Origin: UA16 sp905478895
GTDB taxonomy: Bacteria; Bacteroidota; Bacteroidia; Flavobacteriales_D; Sanyastnellaceae
Assembly (NCBI GenBank): GCA_943788495.1
Contig: CALSQO010000001.1
Coordinates: 1,302,001-1,366,000, forward strand
Reading direction: 5' to 3'
DNA: 64,000 bases
Position numbers and translations under genes: made by a program. Shown here one piece after another: positions 50,085-58,313 of the stretch. Below the pieces are notes generated by a model. The model saw nothing but the letters and a program-made list of their open reading frames with translations. It was not told the DNA's origin and ran no database searches. Every line of letters starts with the position of its first letter. Positions within the stretch are counted from its first letter, which is position 1.

Positions 50085-50861
50085 ATGAAAGTTTTACAAT
50101 TCTCCCTGCTGTTTGGTTTAATGTTGGCACAGCCTTTTTCTTCAATTGCTCAGCGTTACACAGATGAAGACGATGAGCCTCCGTTGATTCCACAAGAGGA
50201 CTTCGATGAGCTATTGATGTGGATGGTTGACGAGAAATTTGAAAAGGTTCTTTACAAGGCGATCCGGTATACCGAGGACGACGAAACCAAGAAAGAACCT
50301 GTACCCTACGTCTTTATGTCCATGGCGTATTTCAAAATTTCTGAATCGGGAAACCCTGAGTTTGAAGAGAAATACTCCAATGCACTTAAAAGCGCCCTGA
50401 AGTATGCCTCTAAATTTGTAAAAAAGGACAAGGAGAAAGAATACTTGAGTGAGTACACCGATTACTTCAACGATTTGAGGCGCGCAACCATGAATCAAGC
50501 GGAAGTTTACGTAGATGACGAGAAGTTCACCAAAGCCAAATCATACTACAAATACCTCTGGACATTGGACGAAGAAGATCCCGGTGCATGGATGATGTAC
50601 GGAAGTGTTCTTTGGAAAAGCAAAGCCAAACGAGACGCTGAAGAATCTTGGGCGACTGCTGCGAATTTGCTCAGCGAATTTGAAGGAAGAGGCCTTGAAG
50701 AAGTGCAAGTTGACTTGCTCAAATTCGCTGCAATCTACACGGCAGAAATGTTAGCAGCAGAAGGAAACCGAACCGATGCGCGGCGTTGGATTGAGAGCAT
50801 AGACGCTGTCCTCGGAACCGACCGAGAAGTGAAAGCGGTGATGCGTTCAATAGGAGGGTAA
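50085..50861 (+). CDS. Secreted TPR-like alpha-helical protein
   Basis: 258 aa from ATG 50085. Signal peptide MKVLQFSLLFGLMLAQPFSSIAQ, then helical repeats of TPR type (FEKVLYKAIRYTED, PVPYVFMSMAYFKIS, FTKAKSYYKYLWTLDEEDPGAWMMYGSVLWKS). It is rich in acidic residues and lysine. Not assignable to a named family; a periplasmic scaffold or assembly helper is plausible. It is divergent from the helicase. A short GAAGC-CACA-GCTTC hairpin follows the stop (about 50875-50888). Confidence 0.75.
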   Translation: MKVLQFSLLFGLMLAQPFSSIAQRYTDEDDEPPLIPQEDFDELLMWMVDEKFEKVLYKAIRYTEDDETKKEPVPYVFMSMAYFKISESGNPEFEEKYSNALKSALKYASKFVKKDKEKEYLSEYTDYFNDLRRATMNQAEVYVDDEKFTKAKSYYKYLWTLDEEDPGAWMMYGSVLWKSKAKRDAEESWATAANLLSEFEGRGLEEVQVDLLKFAAIYTAEMLAAEGNRTDARRWIESIDAVLGTDREVKAVMRSIGG

Positions 50862-50889
50862 ATTTCAACCTGCGGGAAGCCACAGCTTC

Positions 50890-52038
50890 TTAGCGCGCGT
50901 AAACCCCTAACAGGACATGCTGTTCTCGTTCCCAATTCAGTTGGGATTGAGCACGGGCCAAACCGTCTTTGACTTGGGCCTTGAAGGTTGGAGTCTCCCC
51001 TGCCATGGCCATCAGAGCCTCCAGCCACGATTGCGGCTCATCACCTTTCACCACTCGTCCGATGCCGTAGGTGTCGATCAGTGCGACGCAATCGGGTAAA
51101 TCATTCACAAGCACTGGCACTCCTGCTTGAATGCATTCAAACAATTTGTTGGGCAAGCAATAGAGGTAGCTCAGGCAAATGGGGCGAACAGAAACAAGCC
51201 CTACGTCTGCGTCTTTCGTGTATTGAAGCATTTCCTGATATGGCACAGCCGGTTGAAAATGTACGTTTTCGGATGAGGAAGCCGTCTCTGCAATGGAATC
51301 TTGAAGCTTCCCATATCCCATGAAAACAAGGTGAATCCGACTTCCACTCAGTTTTCCAGACATCGCCAACAGCTCTTCAATTCCCCGATTGATTGTAAAT
51401 GCGCCCTGGTACAAGGCGATGAAATCATCGGAACCGAGGCCAAGAGCTTGACGCAGTCTTCCTTTCCCAAGAGCCGTTACCTTGACCGTCTCCGCATCAA
51501 TTTTGTGCGGCACATTTCGAAGCAACTGCACACCGCCTAAACCATGCGACTGGTAACGCTCCACGTATGCAGTGGCAATGGACGGACTGACAACGATCAC
51601 CTCATCCGCAAACCGAATGAATCTTCGCTCCATCCAACCCACCGCTCGAAGGTATCGCTTGCTCTTGCCGTTTCTTTCGGATTCGAATTCGTGGCAATCG
51701 TAAATCAACCTCAAACTTGGGCGGGTAAGCTTGGCCAGCAATCCAATCACGAAGGCTTCTGCATCGTTGCAATGCCACGCATCAAATCGGCGATAACCGA
51801 AGGCAATCTTCATGGCCAATTCAACCAATTTCAGGCCCCCTCGAAAGACACGTGTAGGCATCACGAGCCCTATACGATGCACATCGAACGAATCAGTATG
51901 ACGTTCTCGCTTCGGCAATCCTGGCTTGTGCAGCGCGACAACCGTTACATCATGACCTTCCGTTGAAAGCGTCGCAGAAATCTTGAGCACCCGGTTGTCC
52001 CGAGTGAAATCATTGAGAACCACATTCGCTATCCTCAT
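50890..52038 (-). CDS. Glycosyltransferase family 4
   Basis: 382 aa GT-B fold. N-terminal RIANVVLNDFTRDNRVLKISATL and LRLIYDCHEFESE; C-terminal domain LGLGSDDFIALYQGAFTINRGIEELL, HLVFMGYGKL, and PNKLFECIQAGVPVLVNDLPD, the nucleotide-sugar site. It is paralogous to the partial GT4 at 1-693. It overlaps the Gfo/Idh oxidoreductase by 4 nt (ATGA), suggesting a glycan unit in which the oxidoreductase makes a modified sugar donor. Confidence 0.92.
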   Translation of the reverse strand: MRIANVVLNDFTRDNRVLKISATLSTEGHDVTVVALHKPGLPKRERHTDSFDVHRIGLVMPTRVFRGGLKLVELAMKIAFGYRRFDAWHCNDAEAFVIGLLAKLTRPSLRLIYDCHEFESERNGKSKRYLRAVGWMERRFIRFADEVIVVSPSIATAYVERYQSHGLGGVQLLRNVPHKIDAETVKVTALGKGRLRQALGLGSDDFIALYQGAFTINRGIEELLAMSGKLSGSRIHLVFMGYGKLQDSIAETASSSENVHFQPAVPYQEMLQYTKDADVGLVSVRPICLSYLYCLPNKLFECIQAGVPVLVNDLPDCVALIDTYGIGRVVKGDEPQSWLEALMAMAGETPTFKAQVKDGLARAQSQLNWEREQHVLLGVYAR

Positions 52039-53063
52039 CTCTTTTTCAGTGGACGCTCCCCTGCGGCATACATCCTTTCGATGATATCAACGACTTTGAG
52101 GCCTTCAAGGGCATTGGTCGTGATTTGCCCGTCTCCGATCAGAGTGGCTTCAATGTTTTCGAAAATGTAGCCGTGATTGGCCGCCGAGCCTTTGTAATGT
52201 CCGTAATCATTCGCGGGATTTGACGGCGGCAATTCCGGCATCGTATAATCAAGAACGTCGCAATACTCGACTTCGTTCATGTATTGCCCTCCAACTTTGA
52301 TCGTGCCCTTTTCGGCGATGATCGTCACGGAAGACTCGAAGTTTTTATGGGCCACCGACGTCGAAAAATTAAACGTGCCGAGCGCATTATGCTTGACAAA
52401 TTCAAACGACACCAATCCGGAATCCTCAAACTCCGTGGTCTTTTCATGGTTGAAATCCACAAATCGGCTCTGGATGCGATGAATATCTCCGAAAACCCAG
52501 TACATCAGGTCAATAAAATGACTGAATTGCGTGAAGAGCGTACCGCCGTCGAGGTCCAGTTTGCCCTTCCAAGGAATCTTACCATAGTAACGGTCGTCTC
52601 GGTTCCAAAAGCACTGTACCTGGACCATATGAATCTTACCCAATGCACCGGAGCTAATCAAATCCTTGAGCCAAATTGAGGGTGGTGAATACCGGTTTTG
52701 CATTACACAAAACACTTGTTTCCCACGGGATAAGGCAGTGTGCAAAATGTCTTCTCCATCCTGTCGATTCAAGGCCATGGGCTTCTCAATCACAACATGG
52801 CAGCCGGATTTTATGGCCAGAATCGCCTGCTCAGCGTGAAATCCATTTGGCGTGCAAATGCAAACAACGTCCAGCTCTTTGTGCGCGTCAAGCATACGCT
52901 CAATCGAATCGTAATGCGGCACCGTTTCATCAACGCTGCATTCAGAACGGGATCGAATATCTGCGAAGGCTGTGAGATGAAAAGCTGGGTTTCTGCGGAT
53001 CATTTCCATATGCCGCTTTCCAATATGTCCCGCTCCAACAACCCCGAATTTCAAGTGAACCAT
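52035..53063 (-). CDS. Gfo/Idh/MocA family oxidoreductase, nucleotide-sugar dehydrogenase-like
   Basis: 342 aa. N-terminal NAD(P) Rossmann fold GVVGAGHIGKRHMEMI, the catalytic lysine in VVIEKPMALNRQDGEDI and TPNGFHAEQAIL. The C-terminal domain includes FWNRDDRYYGKIPWKGKLDLDGGTLFTQFSHFIDLMYWVFGD, which resembles WbpB/WlbA-type UDP-N-acetylglucosaminuronate 3-dehydrogenases of O-antigen loci. The substrate is inference from similarity and from the coupled glycosyltransferase. A TAATTTTA box, one mismatch from TAnnTTTG, ends 4 nt before the ATG. Confidence 0.87.
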   Translation of the reverse strand: MVHLKFGVVGAGHIGKRHMEMIRRNPAFHLTAFADIRSRSECSVDETVPHYDSIERMLDAHKELDVVCICTPNGFHAEQAILAIKSGCHVVIEKPMALNRQDGEDILHTALSRGKQVFCVMQNRYSPPSIWLKDLISSGALGKIHMVQVQCFWNRDDRYYGKIPWKGKLDLDGGTLFTQFSHFIDLMYWVFGDIHRIQSRFVDFNHEKTTEFEDSGLVSFEFVKHNALGTFNFSTSVAHKNFESSVTIIAEKGTIKVGGQYMNEVEYCDVLDYTMPELPPSNPANDYGHYKGSAANHGYIFENIEATLIGDGQITTNALEGLKVVDIIERMYAAGERPLKKR

Positions 53064-53067
53064 GCTG

Positions 53068-53075
53068 TAAAATTA
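53068..53075 (-). promoter_or_regulatory. -7-like box (TAATTTTA) of the Gfo/Idh gene
   Basis: Same 4-nt spacing to the ATG as the GT2 box at 4911-4918, and the same spacer CAGC. The last base deviates from consensus. Confidence 0.42.
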
Positions 53076-53088
53076 CGACAATCCCACT

Positions 53089-55371
53089 TTACCGTCGCGC
53101 ACTACTTTGGAACAATCGGTATCCAAGAAGCACTTCGAAAAACAAGGGGGAACGCTCACTTTTGTAATATTCAATTCCCGCGGAGACGGGTCCAATTGGC
53201 AATTCTTTCCAAGCGTGAAAGCCTCCCATCCAAAAGGAGGGAACGGCTGAATCCAAACGCGGTCCTTTCGCACCGCTGACAATTCCTTCAGTGGCTTTGA
53301 ATAGATGAATTTCAGAGCGCAAATGAATTCCATGCAAAACCGTCCAGTCAAGAACCGCGGCGACAGCTCCGAAATTATAACCTCGGAAATGTTCTAGAAA
53401 TACCGCCTTGGATCCGGGCATGGGCGAGTAGGAAACAGCCTGAGCCAGAGAACCTCTGTGGGTGCTTCGCAGTGTTTCGCTTGACATCCGCCCCTCGGCC
53501 TTCACTCCAAAGACAAGTTTTTCCGTGATTGGAACGTATGCTTCGAACTGCGCCAATCCTCGAAAAAACCTCAAATCTTTGTTCATGGAATCGCGGGTGT
53601 CCAAAGCGTCTTCCGGTGTATATAGAGAAGCATAATGCCCGCCGTGAAATTGGCTGCCAATTTGAAAACGAGAACCCGCTGTTGGGTATTGTCTGTGGTT
53701 GAGGCCTTTGTAGGACCAATTCAATCCAATTACCGAGCCCATGAAGCGATCCTCATTCAAAGGATCTGACGAAGAGAATAGCCAATTCGAATACGTCCGA
53801 TCCAATGACTGAATCCTCAGCACAGACAGGCGAAGAGCGCTTCGCGTGCCCGAGGGAAATGTAAGCCTGCCTCCCCATTCCAATTCAGAAGAATTGAAAA
53901 ACGTAGGCCTAATTTCTTGCAAGAATCCGACAAGATCTCGCGTATAATTCCAGCGCCGAATTGCAAAGAGCGGCTCTGCAATCCAAGGAAGTTTTCCCGC
54001 ATGATGGAATGCAATGCCGACGCCTAAATCAGAATAAAGCGTCCCCAATGATCCGCTCAATTTGGCTACCTTCGGAATCCGACCAAAATGGGCGTATTCC
54101 AAGGCAGCATGCCCCATGCTCAAGGGCTGCGAGGAGGCACCTCCACCTACCGTGAATTTCAATGAGCGTTCTTCAACCACATCTATTTGAACTGTGAACG
54201 CTTCATCGTTCAGTTTCGCTCTCGGGAAGACACGGCCAATGAAGGCATTTGCCTCCAGAAAAAACACCCGCTTCTTCAGTGCGTCAGTGATTGCTTTCTT
54301 TTTCGCAAAGCGCAAAAGGCCTTCCGCATACACTTGCTGATGTTTACCCAATCCTGACACCTGTGTTTCAGAAACATCAAATGCACTTAAGGTGGAGAGG
54401 AACGCGTTGCGCTTTGCAGCAATACTTTGCGCACTTCCCTCCACGGGAAGTTTGTCACCGTTTGAAGCGACAAATTCCAAACCACTCGAATACCCCGCTT
54501 CACAAGCCTGGTCAACTTTATCGAAGTCTAGGGTCCCCGACTCTAGCTCTGAAATGATTTCAAATGTCTGAGCCAAGCGAGGGGCATCCGCCACATTGTG
54601 CTGCATCACCAGAGCCTCTATCTGCGTGATCAACGCATCGGACTCGAAATTCGAAATCGCGGACTCCGTTCCTGAAATCAAAATGATATCGGGGGCAAAT
54701 TCTTCCACCATCACATCCACGGGGCGATTGTTGTAGAGTCCGCCATCATAGATGGGCCTCCCCTCCATCCAAACAGGGCGCATGTAGAAAGGGAAAGATA
54801 TCGAAGCACGGATTTTTTCGGGCAAATACCCGTGACTGAAGACCGTGTCTGTTTTCGCGAGCACATCGCTTCCAACGCAGCGAAAAGGCACCATCAATGA
54901 ATCAAAATTAGCTCCCGCTGCTGAAGAAGCGGGCGACAACTCCTGCATCAATGCCCAATCCAACGGCAAACTTGAAATGAGGTGACCTTTGACTCCACTT
55001 TGAGCGGTCCCAAGATGAATGCTGAAGATACCAGGCGCTCCAAAATCAGTTGAAAAATCATACGGATCCAACGGCTTTCCTGTGACCCGGGATTGAAATT
55101 CAAGCGTACTAAGTAACTCCTTCATCGCTTCGGGGCGCCAACCCGCAGCATAGTATCCCCCCACCAGGGCACCAACGCTCGTTCCGACTACAAAGTCAAT
55201 GGGGATATGTGATTCTTCAAGGGCCTGAATCACTCCGACATGTGCCGCACCTCGCGCACCTCCGCCCGTCAAAACCAAGCCAACCGTTGGACGGTCATTT
55301 TGACCCCAGCAAGGATTTAGCGCAACCAAAGCCGCGATTGAGCACAATAGGTAAAGGAAGAGGCGCCGCAT
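53089..55371 (-). CDS. Patatin-like phospholipase fused to an outer-membrane barrel
   Basis: 760 aa. Signal peptide MRRLFLYLLCSIAALVAL. Residues ~30-330 form a patatin domain with oxyanion GGGARGAAHVG, nucleophile Ser in GTSVGALVGGYY and Asp of the dyad in YDGGLYNNRP. A short POTRA-like segment follows (~370-400), then a C-terminal beta-barrel of the BamA/Omp85-like surface antigen type to near the end (VLLGYRLF). This matches the patatin-barrel proteins (PlpD/type Vd relatives) common in Bacteroidota. It is probably a surface or periplasmic lipid acyl hydrolase. It is divergent from the metal-receptor-like gene across 43 bp. Confidence 0.92.
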   Translation of the reverse strand: MRRLFLYLLCSIAALVALNPCWGQNDRPTVGLVLTGGGARGAAHVGVIQALEESHIPIDFVVGTSVGALVGGYYAAGWRPEAMKELLSTLEFQSRVTGKPLDPYDFSTDFGAPGIFSIHLGTAQSGVKGHLISSLPLDWALMQELSPASSAAGANFDSLMVPFRCVGSDVLAKTDTVFSHGYLPEKIRASISFPFYMRPVWMEGRPIYDGGLYNNRPVDVMVEEFAPDIILISGTESAISNFESDALITQIEALVMQHNVADAPRLAQTFEIISELESGTLDFDKVDQACEAGYSSGLEFVASNGDKLPVEGSAQSIAAKRNAFLSTLSAFDVSETQVSGLGKHQQVYAEGLLRFAKKKAITDALKKRVFFLEANAFIGRVFPRAKLNDEAFTVQIDVVEERSLKFTVGGGASSQPLSMGHAALEYAHFGRIPKVAKLSGSLGTLYSDLGVGIAFHHAGKLPWIAEPLFAIRRWNYTRDLVGFLQEIRPTFFNSSELEWGGRLTFPSGTRSALRLSVLRIQSLDRTYSNWLFSSSDPLNEDRFMGSVIGLNWSYKGLNHRQYPTAGSRFQIGSQFHGGHYASLYTPEDALDTRDSMNKDLRFFRGLAQFEAYVPITEKLVFGVKAEGRMSSETLRSTHRGSLAQAVSYSPMPGSKAVFLEHFRGYNFGAVAAVLDWTVLHGIHLRSEIHLFKATEGIVSGAKGPRLDSAVPSFWMGGFHAWKELPIGPVSAGIEYYKSERSPLFFEVLLGYRLFQSSARR

Positions 55372-55375
55372 ACCG

Positions 55376-55383
55376 CGAATTTA
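55376..55383 (-). promoter_or_regulatory. -7 box (TAAATTCG) of the patatin-barrel gene
   Basis: Minus-strand TAAATTCG ending 4 nt before the ATG at 55371, facing the plus-strand box at 55404-55411. Confidence 0.6.
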
Positions 55384-55403
55384 TGCCTCAACCTGTCGCT
55401 GCG

Positions 55404-55411
55404 TAAATTTG
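55404..55411 (+). promoter_or_regulatory. -7 box (TAAATTTG), 3 nt before the start codon
   Basis: A perfect TAnnTTTG whose last base is 3 nt before the ATG at 55415. Predicts a leaderless mRNA, and excludes the in-frame TTG at 55409 as start. Confidence 0.62.
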
Positions 55412-55414
55412 ACC

Positions 55415-56143
55415 ATGCGAATTATTAGCCTCGTGCCGAGTTGGACCGAGTTCCTCGTTGATATTGGTCTGTCCGATCAGATTCAAGGACGAACAAAGTT
55501 TTGCGTTCGTGCAGGCAAAAACAGGGAATGCATTCCAATCATTGGTGGAACAAAAACATTTCATGTCGATCGCGTTGAGTCCCTCAAACCTGATCTCATC
55601 ATCGCCAGCAAGGAGGAAAATGACAAAACACTCGTCGAGGCGTGCACGGGTTTTGCAGATGTATTGGTAACGGATGTAACAACAGTGGCAGGAGCCATTG
55701 AGGCTTGCCATGGCATTGCTGCAGCCACTGACCAAAAGTTAGCAGCACGGCGGCTAACGGACAAAATACAATATGCTTGGGGAGAGCCCCGAAAATTAAA
55801 TTACACCGGAAGCTATGTGGTCTGGCATGACCCCATGATGTTGGCAGGAACCGACACATTCATCCATGCGGTCATGCAATGGTGGGGCATTGAGAACGCA
55901 GCGAAAAACCTGCAAGACAGCCGTTACCCGGAAATTTCGGCGCAAGCGTGGAGCCATATGGAATGTGGCCACGTGCTGCTTCCAAGTGAACCCTTTCCAT
56001 TTCAAGCCAAACACATCCCCGCATTTGCAGCCAGCGGCAAAGAAGCCCGGCTCGTAGATGGTGAGGCATTCAGTTGGTATGGAAGCCGAATGCTACACGC
56101 TGCGCCCTATTTGAATGAATTTACCAAGGCACTCTCAGCCTGA
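55415..56143 (+). CDS. Helical-backbone metal receptor-like (BtuF-type) protein without signal peptide
   Basis: 242 aa. Class III substrate-binding-protein fold of the BtuF/FepB kind: RIISLVPSWTEFLVDIGLSDQIQGRTKFC, IPIIGGTKTFHVDRVESLKPDLIIASKEEN, and WHDPMMLAGTDTFIHAVMQWWGIENA. Family members normally bind cobalamin or siderophores in the periplasm. Here no signal peptide or lipobox precedes the domain, so it is probably cytoplasmic, as in other Bacteroidota cobalamin-binding-like proteins of unknown role. No ABC permease is nearby. Confidence 0.85.
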   Translation: MRIISLVPSWTEFLVDIGLSDQIQGRTKFCVRAGKNRECIPIIGGTKTFHVDRVESLKPDLIIASKEENDKTLVEACTGFADVLVTDVTTVAGAIEACHGIAAATDQKLAARRLTDKIQYAWGEPRKLNYTGSYVVWHDPMMLAGTDTFIHAVMQWWGIENAAKNLQDSRYPEISAQAWSHMECGHVLLPSEPFPFQAKHIPAFAASGKEARLVDGEAFSWYGSRMLHAAPYLNEFTKALSA

Positions 56144-56190
56144 CACCTTGACGGAATAAAAACAACGATACAGGCCGAATATTCGCCTTT

Positions 56191-56269
56191 TTGTCAGTTG
56201 CAGTCCCGGAGTGTGCCAATCTTGTCAGCCCACTTTCATCAAAATTGAATCGGCACACTCCTTGACAAG
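56191..56269 (+). promoter_or_regulatory. Interlocked inverted repeats upstream of dnaK
   Basis: Two perfect inverted repeats interleave. A = GGAGTGTGCC (56208-56217) pairs with A' = GGCACACTCC (56252-56261). B = CTTGTCA (56221-56227) pairs with B' = TGACAAG (56263-56269). The order A-B-A'-B' means the two stems exclude each other or form a pseudoknot. A further TTGTCAG lies at 56191-56197. The dnaK ATG is at 56302, 32 nt after B'. It is not a CIRCE element. Function unknown; heat-shock or feedback control is a reasonable guess. Confidence 0.5.
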
Positions 56270-56301
56270 AGAAGACCAAACAATTGAATCAATCTAACAT
56301 C

Positions 56302-58206
56302 ATGAGTAAAATCATTGGAATAGACTTGGGAACCACCAACAGCTGTGTTTCCGTCATGGAAGGCAATGAGCCTGTCGTCGTTACAAATGCGGAAGGAAAA
56401 CGCACCACTCCCTCCATCATTGCCTTTATAGAAGGAGGCGAGCGAAAGGTGGGAGAGCCGGCGAAGCGTCAGGCCATCACCAATCCAACAAAAACCATTT
56501 ACAGCATCAAGCGATTTATGGGCAGTTCATTCGACGAGGTGAAAAAAGAAGCTTCTCGGGTGCCTTATGAGGTGGTCAAAGGAGACAACAACACGCCACG
56601 TGTGAAAATCGACGACCGCATGTATACCCCACAGGAAATCAGCGCCATGACCCTTCAAAAAATGAAGAAAACCGCCGAAGATTACTTGGGTGCAGAGGTC
56701 ACGGGAGCGGTCATCACAGTTCCTGCTTACTTCAACGACGCCCAGCGGCAGGCCACAAAGGAAGCCGGAGAAATTGCAGGGCTGGAAGTAAAACGAATCA
56801 TCAACGAGCCAACAGCTGCAGCACTGGCATATGGCATGGACAAAAAGTCCATCGACCAAAAAATCGTTGTATTTGACCTTGGAGGCGGTACGCACGACGT
56901 GTCCATCTTGGAATTGGGCGACGGAGTATTCGAAGTGCTTTCGACGGATGGAGACACCCACCTCGGAGGGGATGATTTTGACCAAGCCATCATCGAGTGG
57001 TTGGTGAAAGAGTTCAAAGACGAGAACGGTGGTTTGGATCTCTCCAAAGATCCAATGGCGTTGCAACGTTTGAAAGATGCTGCGGAAAAAGCAAAAATCG
57101 AATTATCCAGCACCACCAGCTCTGAAATCAATTTGCCTTACATCATGCCTGTTGACGGCGTGCCAAAGCACCTTGTACGTTCCCTCTCGCGCGCTAAATT
57201 TGAGCAAATCGTAGATTCTTTGGTCAAGCGTACCATTGAGCCCTGCGCAGCTGCCTTGAAAGCCGCAGGCTTGGAAAAGTCGGACATCGATGAAGTCATC
57301 CTCGTTGGCGGATCAACCCGAATTCCAGCCGTGCAGGACGCTGTGAAAAGCTACTTCGGTAAGGAGCCTTCGAAAGGGGTCAATCCGGACGAAGTGGTTG
57401 CCATTGGAGCAGCAATTCAAGGCGGTGTTCTCTCAGGCGATGTGAAGGATGTTTTGCTCTTGGATGTCACACCTCTCTCTCTCGGAATTGAAACCATGGG
57501 AGGTGTAATGACCAAATTGATTGATGCGAACACAACCATTCCAACCAAAAAGTCGGAAACCTTTAGCACAGCGTCGGACAACCAACCGAGTGTTGAAATC
57601 CACGTGCTGCAGGGCGAACGATCCATGGCCACAGACAACCGAACCATTGGACGTTTCCAATTGGCCGACATTCCACCATCACCTCGCGGTGTGCCGCAAA
57701 TCGAAGTCACCTTTGACATCGACGCCAATGGCATCATCCAGGTCAGCGCAAAAGACAAAGCAACTGGAAAAGAGCAGAACATTCGAATCGAAGCATCCAG
57801 CGGATTGAGCGATGAGGAAGTGACGCGCATGAAGCAGGAGGCGGAAGCCAACGCCGAGGCAGACCAACAAGCCAAGGAACGCATCGAAACCTTGAACCAA
57901 GCCGATGCACTTGTATTCCAGACAGAGAAACAGCTCACGGAATTTGGAGATAAAATCTCCGAAGGAAACCGGGGGCCGATCGATGAAGCCCTGGAATCCC
58001 TCAAAAAGGCACACGCCGAGCAAGACATCGATGGCTGCAAAGCAGGCATGGAAAAGCTCAATGCAGCATTCCAAGCGGCAAGCCAGGAAATGTATGCAGA
58101 TCAGGGCGGAGCAGCTGAGGGAACACCTGAAGGAACGGCAGAAGGTGCAAAGGCTGATGCCAACGACTCCGAAGTCACGGATGTAGATTTCGAAGAAGTG
58201 AAATAA
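56302..58206 (+). CDS. dnaK: Chaperone DnaK (Hsp70)
   Basis: 634 aa from ATG 56302 (an in-frame TTG lies at 56284). KIIGIDLGTTNSCVSVME, VTVPAYFNDAQRQATKEAGEIAGL, FDLGGGTHDVSILELG, VGGSTRIPAVQ and KEPSKGVNPDEVVAIGAA are the ATPase-domain signatures. The substrate-binding domain begins at DVTPLSLGIETMGG, and the end is acidic with the terminal EEVK. It is an ATP-driven protein-folding chaperone. DnaJ and GrpE are not adjacent. It ends 35 nt before a terminator. Confidence 0.98.
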   Translation: MSKIIGIDLGTTNSCVSVMEGNEPVVVTNAEGKRTTPSIIAFIEGGERKVGEPAKRQAITNPTKTIYSIKRFMGSSFDEVKKEASRVPYEVVKGDNNTPRVKIDDRMYTPQEISAMTLQKMKKTAEDYLGAEVTGAVITVPAYFNDAQRQATKEAGEIAGLEVKRIINEPTAAALAYGMDKKSIDQKIVVFDLGGGTHDVSILELGDGVFEVLSTDGDTHLGGDDFDQAIIEWLVKEFKDENGGLDLSKDPMALQRLKDAAEKAKIELSSTTSSEINLPYIMPVDGVPKHLVRSLSRAKFEQIVDSLVKRTIEPCAAALKAAGLEKSDIDEVILVGGSTRIPAVQDAVKSYFGKEPSKGVNPDEVVAIGAAIQGGVLSGDVKDVLLLDVTPLSLGIETMGGVMTKLIDANTTIPTKKSETFSTASDNQPSVEIHVLQGERSMATDNRTIGRFQLADIPPSPRGVPQIEVTFDIDANGIIQVSAKDKATGKEQNIRIEASSGLSDEEVTRMKQEAEANAEADQQAKERIETLNQADALVFQTEKQLTEFGDKISEGNRGPIDEALESLKKAHAEQDIDGCKAGMEKLNAAFQAASQEMYADQGGAAEGTPEGTAEGAKADANDSEVTDVDFEEVK

Positions 58207-58239
58207 GTCCGAATCGGATGAAGCGCTTCGGCGCCCCAG

Positions 58240-58273
58240 AAAGCCTCTGAATGTTCGATCATTCAGGGGCTTT
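58240..58273 (+). terminator. Intrinsic terminator after dnaK
   Basis: Stem GCCTCTGAATG / CATTCAGGGGC (58243-58253 with 58260-58270, one wobble pair), flanked by AAA and TTT that extend it, with a 6-nt loop TTCGAT and a short T-tract. Confidence 0.85.
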
Positions 58274-58313
58274 CTCATTGAACCGAGTGGGCCATAGGTT
58301 GTTACAATAACGC

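Noticed and set aside
56208..56269. CIRCE (HrcA) element upstream of dnaK
   Set aside because: CIRCE has TTAGCACTC-N9-GAGTGCTAA; the arms here are different in sequence and spacing (34 nt between A arms).
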